A DNA stretch of 64,000 nt from Anaerolineae bacterium (GTDB lineage Bacteria; Chloroflexota; Anaerolineae; Anaerolineales; Villigracilaceae). Every line of letters begins with the position of its first letter. Position 1 is the stretch's first letter. The stretch lies in the NCBI GenBank assembly GCA_003130845.1, contig QEXW01000080.1, positions 62,001 through 126,000 on the forward strand, written 5' to 3'. Both the position numbers and the translations under genes were made by a program. The notes beneath the pieces were generated by a model. The model made no database searches and had not been told where the DNA came from. It was given only the letters and a program-made list of their open reading frames with translations. This document shows, one piece after another, positions 24,564 through 33,521 of the stretch.

Positions 24564-26864
24564 ATGAGTGAAAACATACCGTCTTCTCGCTCGAAGTTAG
24601 CAACCATTCTCTTCGTACTTCTAGCACCCACCCTTTTTTGTGGAACGCTAGCGTATCAATTCTTTCTATGGTTTTTGGAGCAAATTGCACTGGCAACGGG
24701 CAGCTTGTCTGTGCTCGCACAGGCCGGTGGGGTCGGAATGGTCATTCAAGCCGTGACGGTTAGCTTTGTAATTGGCTTGCTCTGGTTCTTCACGCATGAC
24801 GAACGCTATCGCCCCATATACGCCGGGTGGTTTGGTGCGGCCTTGCTAGGGTTTCCGGCGCTTGGCTTGCGCTGGCTCGGCCCGAACAATGACCAACTGG
24901 GCGCCTTGGCGCAACTCTTGATTGCGCTTGTGGCAGCTGGAGTTGTGCTGTTTGTGCGGCGCAACCAATGGACCTGGAACCCCGCGGCAATTCCGGCCGG
25001 CTTGCTCGTGGCAGCGGTTGGCAGTATGCCAGTGGTAGTGTATGGCGCACTCGGTGCTCCAGACGAGGCTCTCTTACAGTTGCTGGCCGGGCTAGCCTTT
25101 GGGCTGTTGGCCGCATCCTTAACGTTCGCCACCACCGAAAATGGGTTTCTCGATGGGTTGGGCATCGGCACGTTGTTGGTCTTGCTTGGTTCAGCGCTGG
25201 GATACGACGGAGGCCAGTTGATTCTGCTTGGCGTTTTGCCACCGTTTTCTTTTGCCCTGGCTGCCCTAGCACCTTCGACCGCCGCCCTCAGCGTAACAAC
25301 CGGTCTGCTCGCTGCGGCCGGATTGATGTTTTTCGACCCAACAGAACTGACCATTCTACTCGGCGATTTGAACCTGATTGCGTTGCAAACCGCTGGAATT
25401 GCGATTGGGATTGGTTGGTTAGCAGGTGGATTGGCCTGGAGTGCGCGCAAATGGTTCAGCGGGCGAGCGTGGGCGCGCATAGCAGCAGGCGTCGGTGCTG
25501 GCAGTGCGTGGTTGGTGCTGATTGTGCTGTATTTCAGCATCGGTCATCGTGGCTTTTACGGCGACCGCTTGTTTGTCATTCTAAAAGACCAGGCCGACAT
25601 TTCAGATGTCGCGTCCATCCCTGACCGCAATGAGCGCCTAAAGCAAGCCTACACCCGGTTGACCAAGCACGCCAATACCACCCAAGCCGATTTACGGCAG
25701 ACGCTTGATGCACGCCATGTTGATTACACGCCATATTATTTGGTTAATGCGCTCGAAGTACAGGGCGGCTTGCTGATGCGCCTCTATCTTTCAAACCGCC
25801 CCGAAGTAGATAGAGTCCTGCCCAGTCCACGTTTGCGCCCCGTGCCGCCAGCAGAAACAACCTACGGGGAAGCGACTTCCATCTACGAAAGCCCTGGCTG
25901 GAACATCAGGATGATTGAAGCCGACAAGGTGTGGGACGAATTTGGTGTGCGGGGGGCAGGCATTGTGATTGGGCACTCCGATAGCGGCGTGCAAGGAGAG
26001 CACCCGGCCCTGGCAGCCCAATACCGCGGTGCAACGCAGGGCGATGATTACAACTGGTTTGACCCCTGGGAAGGAACGCGCACGCCCAATGATGAGGGGG
26101 GGCATGGCACGCATACGTTGGGAACTATTCTCGGAGCAGGCGGAATCGGCATTGCCCCAGAAGCCACTTGGTTTGCCTGCGTCAATCTCAATCGAAACTT
26201 GGGCAATCCAGCACTTTATCTGGATTGCATGCAGTTCATGCTGGCGCCCTTCCCACAAGGTGGTGACCCCTTCACAGATGGTGACCCGACGCGTGCTGCC
26301 CACATCTTAAACAACTCGTGGGGATGTCCAGAAATTGAGGGCTGTGACCCCGAATCGCTACGGGTGGCGGCCGAACATCTGCGCGCTGCCGGCATTTTTA
26401 TCGTCGTTTCGGCAGGCAACGATGGCCCAAGCTGTGCAACCATCCGAGCGCCGCTCTCACTGTATGATGCGGTCTTCTCGGTCGGTGCAGTAGACAGCGG
26501 TGGAAATATGGCCCCCTTCAGCAGCCGGGGGCCGGTCATGGTAGATGGTTCTGGGCGGATGAAACCAGATATTGTGGCGCCAGGGGTGGATATTTTCTCC
26601 GCTATGCCAGGAGGAACCTACGGTATTAACAGCGGCACCTCTATGGCCGGTCCGCATGTGGCCGGCGTAGTAGCATTGATGTGGTCAGCCAACCCGGCAT
26701 TGATTGGCGACATCGAGCGAACAGAGCAAATTCTCATCGAAACCATTACCCCCTACACAGGTACCTTTGAAAACGGTTGTTTTGAAGGGAATATCCCCAA
26801 TGCCGCCTATGGCTATGGGATAGTAAATGCGTATAAAGCCGTACAACAAGCTTTAGAAAAATAA
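24564..26864 (+). CDS. membrane-embedded subtilisin-family (S8) serine protease
   Basis: This 766-residue protein starts with roughly nine or ten hydrophobic helices (residues about 12-330), followed by a short linker and a subtilase domain (about 430-766). The triad is complete: Asp473 in GHSDSGV, His514 in GGHGTHTLG, Ser693 in GTSMAGPHVAG. The oxyanion Asn is in NNSWG. Subtilases are normally secreted with a signal peptide and propeptide; a polytopic N-terminal half is uncommon. The protease should face outside. GAGGAAAC precedes the ATG. Confidence 0.88.
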   Translation: MSENIPSSRSKLATILFVLLAPTLFCGTLAYQFFLWFLEQIALATGSLSVLAQAGGVGMVIQAVTVSFVIGLLWFFTHDERYRPIYAGWFGAALLGFPALGLRWLGPNNDQLGALAQLLIALVAAGVVLFVRRNQWTWNPAAIPAGLLVAAVGSMPVVVYGALGAPDEALLQLLAGLAFGLLAASLTFATTENGFLDGLGIGTLLVLLGSALGYDGGQLILLGVLPPFSFALAALAPSTAALSVTTGLLAAAGLMFFDPTELTILLGDLNLIALQTAGIAIGIGWLAGGLAWSARKWFSGRAWARIAAGVGAGSAWLVLIVLYFSIGHRGFYGDRLFVILKDQADISDVASIPDRNERLKQAYTRLTKHANTTQADLRQTLDARHVDYTPYYLVNALEVQGGLLMRLYLSNRPEVDRVLPSPRLRPVPPAETTYGEATSIYESPGWNIRMIEADKVWDEFGVRGAGIVIGHSDSGVQGEHPALAAQYRGATQGDDYNWFDPWEGTRTPNDEGGHGTHTLGTILGAGGIGIAPEATWFACVNLNRNLGNPALYLDCMQFMLAPFPQGGDPFTDGDPTRAAHILNNSWGCPEIEGCDPESLRVAAEHLRAAGIFIVVSAGNDGPSCATIRAPLSLYDAVFSVGAVDSGGNMAPFSSRGPVMVDGSGRMKPDIVAPGVDIFSAMPGGTYGINSGTSMAGPHVAGVVALMWSANPALIGDIERTEQILIETITPYTGTFENGCFEGNIPNAAYGYGIVNAYKAVQQALEK

Positions 26865-26988
26865 TCAGAGAAAATCATCGAAGAATTTGGCACGAATAAC
26901 ACAAACAGAACGTTGGGGTGAATATGATTTGTGCTATTCGTGCCATTCATTTCACCGGCGGCAGGGTAGCAAACAAGCACGTAGACTG

Positions 26989-27996
26989 TCAAGCGGTAGG
27001 TGGAGTGAAAAAGCCTGCGCCAAAATAGGTTGACCACAATACAGCAAGCGCAATGAAGAACAAAACAGGCAAAACAACCAATGCCAAATTGTTCCAAAAG
27101 CGGGCTGTCGCAGGGCGCGTTTTGTTCACCCCATGCGTCAGAACGGCTACCAGCGCAGCCAGGGTAATAAATACATACGCCACAACATGCAGGTTATCTA
27201 CCAATGTTGGCACAGAGCTCTCTGGCAAAATGCCGCTGACCACAAATTGGCTACCAACGGCAGCAAATAAAGAGCCTATTGACAGGCTAGCACGCACTTC
27301 TAACTCTTCGGGGCTGACCAGGAGTGAAAAGAACGAAATGGCCACCGAAACCAACACCGCTGAGAAAATTTTGAAGAATAAGTCACGTCCACCATTCGGG
27401 CGCTCAACCATAAACGAGACCAAAATGCGTGGGATGGTTGCTCCACGCTGACCTTGCAACGCCGGGTCACCGAGCGTGCTTTCCCAAGTCTTACTTGTCG
27501 CTTCAATTTTTAGCGGCTGGGGATTCCAACCTGGAATGCGCAGACCTGATTCGATGTGGCTATTGGCAACGTCAGGCACGTACACCACGTTTCCGAGCGA
27601 GGCATCATCTTCCAAAAAGATACGGATGGTGTGTTCATCGAAAGGAAAATCTATCACCGTCCAGTTTTTCTTGATAACCGCTTTGACAAAGGCACGCTGA
27701 TAAACCAAATCTGCTTCCACGCGCGTATACTCACGCGTAACTTCGACTTCTTTGGCATTCACAATCTCGAACGTTTCTAAAGGATTAATCGTCCCAGCAA
27801 CCTGTGCAGGATATATGAACCACAAAAAGAAATCTACCGTGACTTGATTGTTAGGAAAATCAATTTCGTACACATCTACGACATGTACCCCGACATTGAC
27901 GGTGACCGGTGCGAGCGATTGCGCCGAAACCGACGCAGGAAAGAGGAACAACGTACATAGCACGGCAACCAGTAGAATTTTTTGAAACGCTCCCAT
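26989..27996 (-). CDS. pentameric ligand-gated ion channel (Cys-loop receptor homologue)
   Basis: This 335-residue protein has a signal peptide (1-26), a beta-rich extracellular domain of about 180 residues (DFFLWFIYPAQ, IDFPFDEHTIRI, PGWNPQPLKI) and four helices at the C-terminus. The layout and length match prokaryotic relatives of nicotinic receptors such as GLIC and ELIC. The motif W-x-x-x-D-F-P-F-D-E-H is the region of the eukaryotic Cys loop; no Cys is present there, as in other bacterial members. M2 would be RASLSIGSLFAAVGSQFV. Ligand and ion selectivity cannot be told. TGGAGGT precedes the ATG. Confidence 0.75.
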   Translation of the reverse strand: MGAFQKILLVAVLCTLFLFPASVSAQSLAPVTVNVGVHVVDVYEIDFPNNQVTVDFFLWFIYPAQVAGTINPLETFEIVNAKEVEVTREYTRVEADLVYQRAFVKAVIKKNWTVIDFPFDEHTIRIFLEDDASLGNVVYVPDVANSHIESGLRIPGWNPQPLKIEATSKTWESTLGDPALQGQRGATIPRILVSFMVERPNGGRDLFFKIFSAVLVSVAISFFSLLVSPEELEVRASLSIGSLFAAVGSQFVVSGILPESSVPTLVDNLHVVAYVFITLAALVAVLTHGVNKTRPATARFWNNLALVVLPVLFFIALAVLWSTYFGAGFFTPPTA

Positions 27997-28080
27997 AGGT
28001 GACCTCCACTTTCAATTCTACTGATTATGCAATTTTTCTCGTTTGACAAAACGTTAATGAATTGTAAAAGTTCCATAAAG

Positions 28081-28116
28081 AAACACCCCAAAGGGGGGTA
28101 TCCTTCGGGGTGTTCT
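28081..28116 (-). terminator. terminator after the LysM gene
   Basis: AACACCCC (28082-28089) pairs with GGGGTGTT (28107-28114), and on the minus strand the stem is followed by TCTTTAT. It lies directly after the LysM protein stop. Confidence 0.6.
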
Positions 28117-28118
28117 TC

Positions 28119-28862
28119 TCACCACAATCGCAAAACTTGACCGGTGTAGATTTTATCGGGGTCAGAGAGATTGTTGAGCGATTTTAGGCTCTCGACCGTT
28201 GTGCTGAATTTGGCGGCAATCTTCTTGAGTGTATCACCTTTCTGCACAGTGTAGCGGTCTACACCCACAGGGAGATTGATAATCTGTCCTACGTAGATTT
28301 TATCAGGATTGCTAATCTGCGGATTGACCTTGAGGATGTCGTCCACCGTGGTAAAGGTCCAAGAAGCAATTTTACGCAGAGTATCCCCTTTTTGAACGGT
28401 GTAGGTATGCCCGCTGGGCGAGGGAGGTGGGGTAGGCGTTGCCCCACTGGCTGGGACAATCAGGCGCTGACCTTCGTAGATGACATTGGGGTCTTTGATA
28501 TCTTTGTTGAGCGAGAGCAAGTACTCCACCGTCGTACCGAAGCGCTTTGCCAATGCTTTCAGAGTATCACCGCGTGCGATGATGTAAGTGTCGAATCCGT
28601 TGCCGCCTTTGATGAGCGCACCCGGTAAAAGTAATACCTGCCCCGGATAAATCGTATCGCCCGAACCAATTTCTGGATTGGCACGCCGCAACGCAGAAAC
28701 CGTTGTGCCACATTTGGCGGCGATTTTGGTTAGTGTATCCCCTTTGATGACGGTGTAACTGGTGCCACAAGCCGAAGCGGCCTGGGCAGGCGTGACTGCC
28801 ATCAAGGCAGAAAAAATCAGCCCAAGCAAAAGGGAGATGTGAAACCATTTTTTGAGAGACAT
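28119..28862 (-). CDS. secreted protein with four LysM repeats
   Basis: This 247-residue protein has a signal peptide (about 1-29, ending AQAA) and four LysM units of about 45 residues (starting near 33, 85, 146 and 203), each with the pattern Y-x-V-x-x-G-D-T-L and I-Y-x-G-Q. A Pro-rich linker separates units two and three. LysM binds N-acetylglucosamine polymers such as peptidoglycan. No catalytic domain is present, so it may be an anchor or spore-free cell-wall adaptor. The ATG at 28862 follows a GGAGGT sequence. Confidence 0.88.
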   Translation of the reverse strand: MSLKKWFHISLLLGLIFSALMAVTPAQAASACGTSYTVIKGDTLTKIAAKCGTTVSALRRANPEIGSGDTIYPGQVLLLPGALIKGGNGFDTYIIARGDTLKALAKRFGTTVEYLLSLNKDIKDPNVIYEGQRLIVPASGATPTPPPSPSGHTYTVQKGDTLRKIASWTFTTVDDILKVNPQISNPDKIYVGQIINLPVGVDRYTVQKGDTLKKIAAKFSTTVESLKSLNNLSDPDKIYTGQVLRLW

Positions 28863-28982
28863 TGCGACCTCCAAGTAAAGAACAAAAGGGAAGGATTGTC
28901 TTGCGTGGCATAGATGACGTTTCTTCTCTAAATGTTCCAAAACCTGGAGGTAAATCCATTACAGAAGCATTACAACATGATT

Positions 28983-29792
28983 TTATGGTGGTGGCCAGGG
29001 AATGGTTTTAGGCTGGCTATAGCCATGCTTTTCTACTGTGTAAATTACCCCACGCGAAGGGGAAGGACAGCCTGGTTCGTCTTGCACGGTATAACTGGTG
29101 GTGTATTGATCCGGAAAAGAGACTGGCCACCACAAATAAGCGCCATTCTGGCAAACAAACAGTTCCAGGTAGTAGCCCCGGTCTTTGTCCTTGGTCATCA
29201 CCACCTGACTCCAGGTAATGGTCACCTTATTACCATCCCGTGTGGCATAGACTTCATCGGGTGGGCCATATAAGTAGACGCCCGGCACAGGGAGTTTGAC
29301 TTCGGCATATTTGAGCAGAGAAATATCACCGACAACATCGACTACACTCGGCGCAACCCAACAGAAGTAGTTCAACTTATCGAACTTGACGTACAACCAT
29401 TTGCTGTATTGAAACCGACCACGCACGGTGCCGGTATCGCCAGGATACAGGTCGGCGGCGTGTAAGTGGGCTTTGGAGGGCCCATAGCGGCAATGCGCCT
29501 GCATTTTGACCGTTACCTGCGGGAAGGCGTAGGTGGGGGTGGCGGTCAGCGTGGGAGTTTCAGTAATAGTTGGGGAGGGCGGGATAGGCGTTTCGGTGGC
29601 GGTCGGCGAAGGGGTAAGCGTCGTAGTGGGGAGAGGCGTGTCTGCATGAGTAGGAAGAGGGGTAGATGAAGGCGGCAAAGTGAGAGAGGTTGTAGGCGGT
29701 AGTGAAGGTGATGGCTGCGGCGCTACAGGCAAATTGCAGCCGGTGAGCAACAAACTTAAAAGCAAGAGGAAAGACAATAGACGCATCATCAT
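28983..29792 (-). CDS. Thr/Pro-rich lipoprotein with SH3-like domain
   Basis: This 269-residue lipoprotein has a lipobox LLTGC (Cys near residue 19), a Thr/Pro/Ser linker to about residue 90, an SH3-like segment of about 60 residues (CRYGPSKAHLHAADLYPGD) and a C-terminal fibronectin-like part. SH3-like domains after a lipidated linker are common in envelope proteins of this phylum and may bind cell-wall material. No enzyme motif is seen. The N-terminus has three possible Met codons in a row. Confidence 0.75.
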   Translation of the reverse strand: MMMRLLSFLLLLSLLLTGCNLPVAPQPSPSLPPTTSLTLPPSSTPLPTHADTPLPTTTLTPSPTATETPIPPSPTITETPTLTATPTYAFPQVTVKMQAHCRYGPSKAHLHAADLYPGDTGTVRGRFQYSKWLYVKFDKLNYFCWVAPSVVDVVGDISLLKYAEVKLPVPGVYLYGPPDEVYATRDGNKVTITWSQVVMTKDKDRGYYLELFVCQNGAYLWWPVSFPDQYTTSYTVQDEPGCPSPSRGVIYTVEKHGYSQPKTIPWPPP

Positions 29793-29851
29793 AGGGTAAT
29801 TTTATCGCGTTCTTGTTGAGCAATTGCATCCCCCGTTTGTCTTGAGAAAAG

Positions 29852-29880
29852 GTTGACGGGAACGCTGCTTTCTCGTATGC
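29852..29880 (+). promoter_or_regulatory. candidate promoter for the nitroreductase gene
   Basis: TTGACG and TATGCT are separated by 17 bases about 30 bases before the ATG at 29909, which has its own SD (AGGAGG). Confidence 0.45.
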
Positions 29881-29908
29881 TTAGGAAAATTCTCACCAGG
29901 AGGCAGCG

Positions 29909-30481
29909 ATGGAACTCTATGAAGCCATTTTTTCCCGCCAATCCATTGGCAAAGTGCGCCCCGACCCGCTCCCACGCTCGCTGATAGAAAAACTGCTGGC
30001 CGCCGGAGCACAAGCGCCCAACCATTACAAGGTGCGCCCCTGGCGGTTTGTGGTGCTGACCGGAACCGCGCGCGAACGGCTAGGCCAGGTTATGGCGGAA
30101 TCGTTCCAGGCCCGCTTTCCGCAAGTGGGTGACGAAGCGCTGGAAAAAGAACGCGCCAAACCCTTGCGCGCGCCGGTCATCATTGCGGTTGGGGTAGAGA
30201 AACCCGGTGAGCCAAAGGTGGACGAAGTGGAAAACATTTGTGCCGCGGCGGCGGCCTGTCAGAACATTCTGCTTGCAGCCCAGGCGGAAGGGTTGGGCGC
30301 AATCTGGCGCACCGGCGATACCGCGCGCGACCCGAAGATTAAGCAATTTTTGGGCTTCGCGCCTGACCAGCACCTGATTGGTTTTATCTACATTGGCTAT
30401 CCGGAAAACCCGCCAGTTAAACCGGAGCGGCCCTCTTTCGAGGACCGCACCGTATGGCTCGAAAACCAGCCGAATTTCTAA
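29909..30481 (+). CDS. nitroreductase-family flavoprotein
   Basis: This 190-residue protein has the nitroreductase fold pattern: SRQSIGKVRPDPLP at the N-terminus for FMN phosphate, AQAPNHYKVRPWRFVV, and the glycine-rich EGLGAIWRTGD. Members reduce nitro compounds, quinones or enones with NAD(P)H as dimers. The length is usual for the family. AGGAGG lies 8 bases upstream of the ATG. It has no functional link to the flanking lipoproteins, which lie on the other strand. Confidence 0.9.
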   Translation: MELYEAIFSRQSIGKVRPDPLPRSLIEKLLAAGAQAPNHYKVRPWRFVVLTGTARERLGQVMAESFQARFPQVGDEALEKERAKPLRAPVIIAVGVEKPGEPKVDEVENICAAAAACQNILLAAQAEGLGAIWRTGDTARDPKIKQFLGFAPDQHLIGFIYIGYPENPPVKPERPSFEDRTVWLENQPNF

Positions 30482-30530
30482 CTTTTCCATGAGGCAGGGT
30501 CAAAAGGCTACTGGCAACCAATTCCAGCGC

Positions 30531-31106
30531 CTATGGCCCTGCAATCACAATCTTATCATCGCGGATAAAGAACGTAGTTTTATCGTAGTTATAAATGCGA
30601 AACGAGCCGGAAAACATCTTTTTCTCCCCCAAAAAAATAACGTATTGATACGTCCCGAACGGCAGGTTATGCCGGTGCTGGCGCTCCTCAAACGTCCATT
30701 TGTAGTAATATGGCCTCTCACCTTGTGCCGTCGTTCCCTGGATGTTGAGATGCACTGTCTTGATGCTGGAATCGTTTTGGAACAAGACGTAGCCCCGGTC
30801 TACACCTGCTGGTAGCCCAGCCGGGGTAAACTCACCGTAAAATGGAATGAAGGTAGCCGTTGGTTCGGGAGTGAAGGTGGCGGTTGGTTCTGGGGTCAGG
30901 GTAAAGGTGGCCGTTGGCTCTGGGGTAAAGGTGGTGGTAGCGGTTGGCGTTTGGGTCGGCTGAGCAGTGAGTGTACCGGCCATCATGGTGCCAGAAAGCG
31001 CTGCAATAGTAGCATTCACATCCACGGTAGGCACGGGTGTTTGGGCCGGCCCACTGCATGCAGCAAGCAGAGCGAGCAAAATAAACAAGAAAGCAAAACG
31101 TTTCAT
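30531..31106 (-). CDS. lipoprotein with Thr/Pro repeat linker
   Basis: This 191-residue lipoprotein has a lipobox LLAAC (Cys near residue 17), a linker with imperfect repeats of the unit EPTATFT (residues about 55-90) and a C-terminal domain of about 95 residues ending in IVIAGP. The domain contains a PYYYKWTFEERQHRHNLPFG stretch that could form a beta sandwich. I know no function. The linker repeats make the DNA at 30845-30950 internally repetitive. The trxA terminator lies just upstream. Confidence 0.75.
   Translation of the reverse strand: MKRFAFLFILLALLAACSGPAQTPVPTVDVNATIAALSGTMMAGTLTAQPTQTPTATTTFTPEPTATFTLTPEPTATFTPEPTATFIPFYGEFTPAGLPAGVDRGYVLFQNDSSIKTVHLNIQGTTAQGERPYYYKWTFEERQHRHNLPFGTYQYVIFLGEKKMFSGSFRIYNYDKTTFFIRDDKIVIAGP
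30845..30955. repeat. tandem repeat coding the lipoprotein linker
   Basis: Units of about 30 bases with the core GGTTCTGGGGTNAAGGTGGCC repeat three to four times with substitutions. Seen directly on the plus strand; it encodes the Thr/Pro linker on the minus strand. Confidence 0.7.
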
Positions 31107-31127
31107 GCGAAAGTTCCTCTTTCGGGC

Positions 31128-31175
31128 AAAAAAAATCTTTCCTCGCGTCCCGATTTTGACCAGACGCGAGGAAAG
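31128..31175 (-). terminator. intrinsic terminator of trxA
   Basis: A perfect 13-base stem (31137-31149 with 31163-31175) is followed on the minus strand by eight Ts (31135-31128). It lies 24 bases beyond the thioredoxin stop. Confidence 0.9.
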
Positions 31176-31198
31176 AAAGTATACCCTAAAATTGGCGG

Positions 31199-31543
31199 TT
31201 AGGTATTTGCGGTGACTTCTAAGAATTGGTCGAGTGTTTGCCGCAGCATCCGTTCAGGCAATGCCCCTACCTGCCGGTGAACAACTTTGCCGTTGGCAAT
31301 AAACAGCATGGTCGGAATGCCTTGCACGCCGTATTTCATGGCCCATTCCGGGTTATCATCTGTGTTCACTTTCGCCACAATCACTTTGCCTGCATATTCC
31401 TTGGCAAGTTTATCTAGAATAGGGGCAATCATTTTGCAAGGCCCACACCAGGGCGCCCAAAAATCTACAATAACCGGCGTGGAAGATTGCAGCACGGTCT
31501 TTTCAAACGCTGCATCGGTAACATGAATTGGAGTGTCTATCAT
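31199..31543 (-). CDS. trxA: thioredoxin
   Basis: This 114-residue protein is a typical thioredoxin with the redox motif WCGPC (about residues 32-36) and the cis-Pro in GIPTML. It reduces disulfides of cytoplasmic proteins with electrons from thioredoxin reductase, which is not in the window. It is a little longer than the usual 105-110 residues because of an N-terminal extension. A strong terminator follows it. The OsmC gene lies 65 bases upstream on the same strand. Confidence 0.95.
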   Translation of the reverse strand: MIDTPIHVTDAAFEKTVLQSSTPVIVDFWAPWCGPCKMIAPILDKLAKEYAGKVIVAKVNTDDNPEWAMKYGVQGIPTMLFIANGKVVHRQVGALPERMLRQTLDQFLEVTANT

Positions 31544-31608
31544 CGCGCAGTCCTTTCTAAAATCAGCATAGCATAATTTAGATGAAAATCAAGCGCAAAA
31601 GTTGCATT

Positions 31609-32061
31609 TCAGGCACTTTCACCAGGCTTGAGAATGCGAAAGGTAGAGCGGATAGGACCGGCTTTCGCAAGGGTGCCACCGACCGAGCAATACTTCTCCT
31701 CGGAGAGCTGCACTGCCTGAGCAACGTCTTTTTCTTGTAAGTTTTCTCCCCATAACAGGTATTCAACTTCAAACTCGGTGTAGTGATATGGGTACTCCGT
31801 GAGCCGCTGATTGCCGCGCACAATGACTTTGAAATCCACCGGCAACTGCCGTTTCTTGCGCATAATTTCTACGATGTCCATCATCGTGCAGCCTGCCAAA
31901 CCAGCCAAGAGCATTTCCATTGGGCCGATGCCAGGATTACCCTGCCGGTCTTTGCCCATCAAGACGGTTGCGCCCGCTTTGTTACGAGCAACGTAACCAG
32001 CCTCGCCATCCCAGGTTGCCTCGATTTCTTTCCACTGATTTTTGGGTTTTTCTTCGCTCAT
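31609..32061 (-). CDS. OsmC/Ohr-family peroxidase-like protein
   Basis: This 150-residue protein has the OsmC fold with two conserved Cys: one in LAGLAGCTMMD and one in EKYCSVGGTL. OsmC and Ohr proteins reduce organic hydroperoxides by these Cys. GAAGGAGAG precedes the ATG at 32061, and TGTTATACT on the minus strand at 32093-32085 is an extended -10. The gene is divergent from ftsY across 56 bases, and is followed by thioredoxin, which fits a redox role. Confidence 0.88.
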   Translation of the reverse strand: MSEEKPKNQWKEIEATWDGEAGYVARNKAGATVLMGKDRQGNPGIGPMEMLLAGLAGCTMMDIVEIMRKKRQLPVDFKVIVRGNQRLTEYPYHYTEFEVEYLLWGENLQEKDVAQAVQLSEEKYCSVGGTLAKAGPIRSTFRILKPGESA

Positions 32062-32099
32062 TTGACTCTCCTTCGCGGCGGCGAGTATAACATGATTTC

Positions 32100-32117
32100 T
32101 GATATAATCGCCGCGCT
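32100..32117 (+). promoter_or_regulatory. extended -10 of ftsY, near-leaderless
   Basis: TGATATAAT (32100-32108) lies 9 bases before the ATG at 32118. No SD is present, so the transcript should begin within a few bases of the start codon. Confidence 0.6.
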
Positions 32118-33023
32118 ATGGCAGATTTTTTGAACAAATGGCGCGAAGGTCTCGCGCGTACAAGCAAAGCCGCGTTTGGGCGGCTGGCCAACATGCTCGG
32201 CGCAACCGAAATTACCGCCGAAACCTGGGATGACCTGGAAGCGTTGTTGATTCAGGCCGATGTGGGGTTAGAGACCACGCAAGCGGTGCTGAAATCACTG
32301 AAAGAGACTGTCAAACGTGAGGGGCTGACGCGGGCTTCCGATTTACGCGCCGTCCTCAAGACGGAATTGCGCTCCCGCTTGACCACTCCACCGCCGATGG
32401 CGTTCTCTACCAAGCCAGCAGTGATTCTACTGGTAGGGGTCAACGGTTCGGGTAAGACCACGACAGCGGCCAAGTTAGGGCAGCGTTTTCTGCAAGAGGG
32501 GAAGACGGTGCTATTCGGCGCAGCAGATACCTTCCGCGCAGCAGCCGTAGACCAGTTGCAAGTGTGGGGTGAACGGCTCAACGTGGAAGTTGTGGCGGGA
32601 GCACCCGAATCGGACCCTGGCGCAGTGGCTTATAACGCGGTTCAGGCAGGCATAGCGCGTGGGGTAGATTGTATCCTGATAGACACCGCCGGGCGCCTGC
32701 ATACGCGCTTCAACTTGATGGAAGAGTTGAAAAAAGTGTATCGCGTGGTTGGCAAAGCCTTGCCGACCGCGCCTCATGCGGTTTGGCTGGTGCTGGATGC
32801 AACAACCGGTCAAAATGCTCTGCAACAAGCACGAGCGTTTAAGGAAGCCGTGAAGGTCAGCGGCGTGATTCTGACCAAACTCGATTCTTCTGCACGCGGC
32901 GGGATGGCCTTTGCTATTCAGCGTGAACTCGGTCTGCCGATTTTGTTTGCCGGCCTAGGAGAAAAACCAGAAGATTTAACGCCCTTTGACCCGGATGCGT
33001 TTGTCAACGGAATCTTGGAGTAG
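32118..33023 (+). CDS. ftsY: signal recognition particle receptor FtsY
   Basis: This 301-residue GTPase is made of the NG domains only; the acidic A domain of some FtsY proteins is missing, as in many non-enteric species. The P-loop is GVNGSGKTTTAAKLG, G3 is DTAGRLHTR, and G4 is TKLDSSARGG. FtsY docks ribosomes carrying SRP at the membrane for cotranslational insertion. The promoter is an extended -10 close to the ATG. A 498-base non-coding stretch with a terminator follows. Confidence 0.95.
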   Translation: MADFLNKWREGLARTSKAAFGRLANMLGATEITAETWDDLEALLIQADVGLETTQAVLKSLKETVKREGLTRASDLRAVLKTELRSRLTTPPPMAFSTKPAVILLVGVNGSGKTTTAAKLGQRFLQEGKTVLFGAADTFRAAAVDQLQVWGERLNVEVVAGAPESDPGAVAYNAVQAGIARGVDCILIDTAGRLHTRFNLMEELKKVYRVVGKALPTAPHAVWLVLDATTGQNALQQARAFKEAVKVSGVILTKLDSSARGGMAFAIQRELGLPILFAGLGEKPEDLTPFDPDAFVNGILE

Positions 33024-33521
33024 CACAGCCCCTTTCTGCGAAAACGCTGTATTGTTTTTTGGGACACGGATTACGGCAGAAAACGCGGAAATTTGCTGAG
33101 ATTTCTTTGCAAAACACGCTTTTGTCCGCGTTTTCGCGCGTTTGTCTGCATTTAATTTTAAATCTGTGCGGTGGCTAGAAACTTATTCTGCGCACTCCAA
33201 ACGCCTAGTGGTGCCTAGACTAGGCGTTTTTGGCTTGATACGTTACCCCAGGTTGCAACCTTGCAAATTTGCACAGACTTTAACGCAAAGTCGCAGAGAC
33301 GCAAAGAAAAGGCGGAAGAATCTTGGCGTCTTATCGCCGTTAGATTAATAAAACCCACCCAAAAGCGATTTGAAAACCAAAGGTAGCAACTTGGTTAAGA
33401 GTACATACATCCTAGTGCGGCGCTAACCTACGAAAAGTGCGTAACCAAACCTATCAACGGGGTTAAATCAGCCAGACTCATTCAAATCAAGCAAACACTG
33501 TTCGAATGGAGGTTGTTCATC
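33024..33521. other. intergenic region between ftsY and the SbtA-like gene
   Basis: About 500 bases without a credible gene. A strong terminator lies at 33199-33231. A tract rich in GCGTTTTCGCGCG-like words (33040-33140) and a GCAAAGTCGCAGAGACGCAAAG stretch (33280-33310) look like worn repeats. The SD GGAGG of the next gene is at the right end. Confidence 0.5.
33199..33231 (+). terminator. intrinsic terminator downstream of ftsY
   Basis: AAACGCCTAGT (33199-33209) pairs perfectly with ACTAGGCGTTT (33219-33229) and is followed by five Ts (33227-33231). The A-rich left arm makes it partly bidirectional. Confidence 0.8.
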
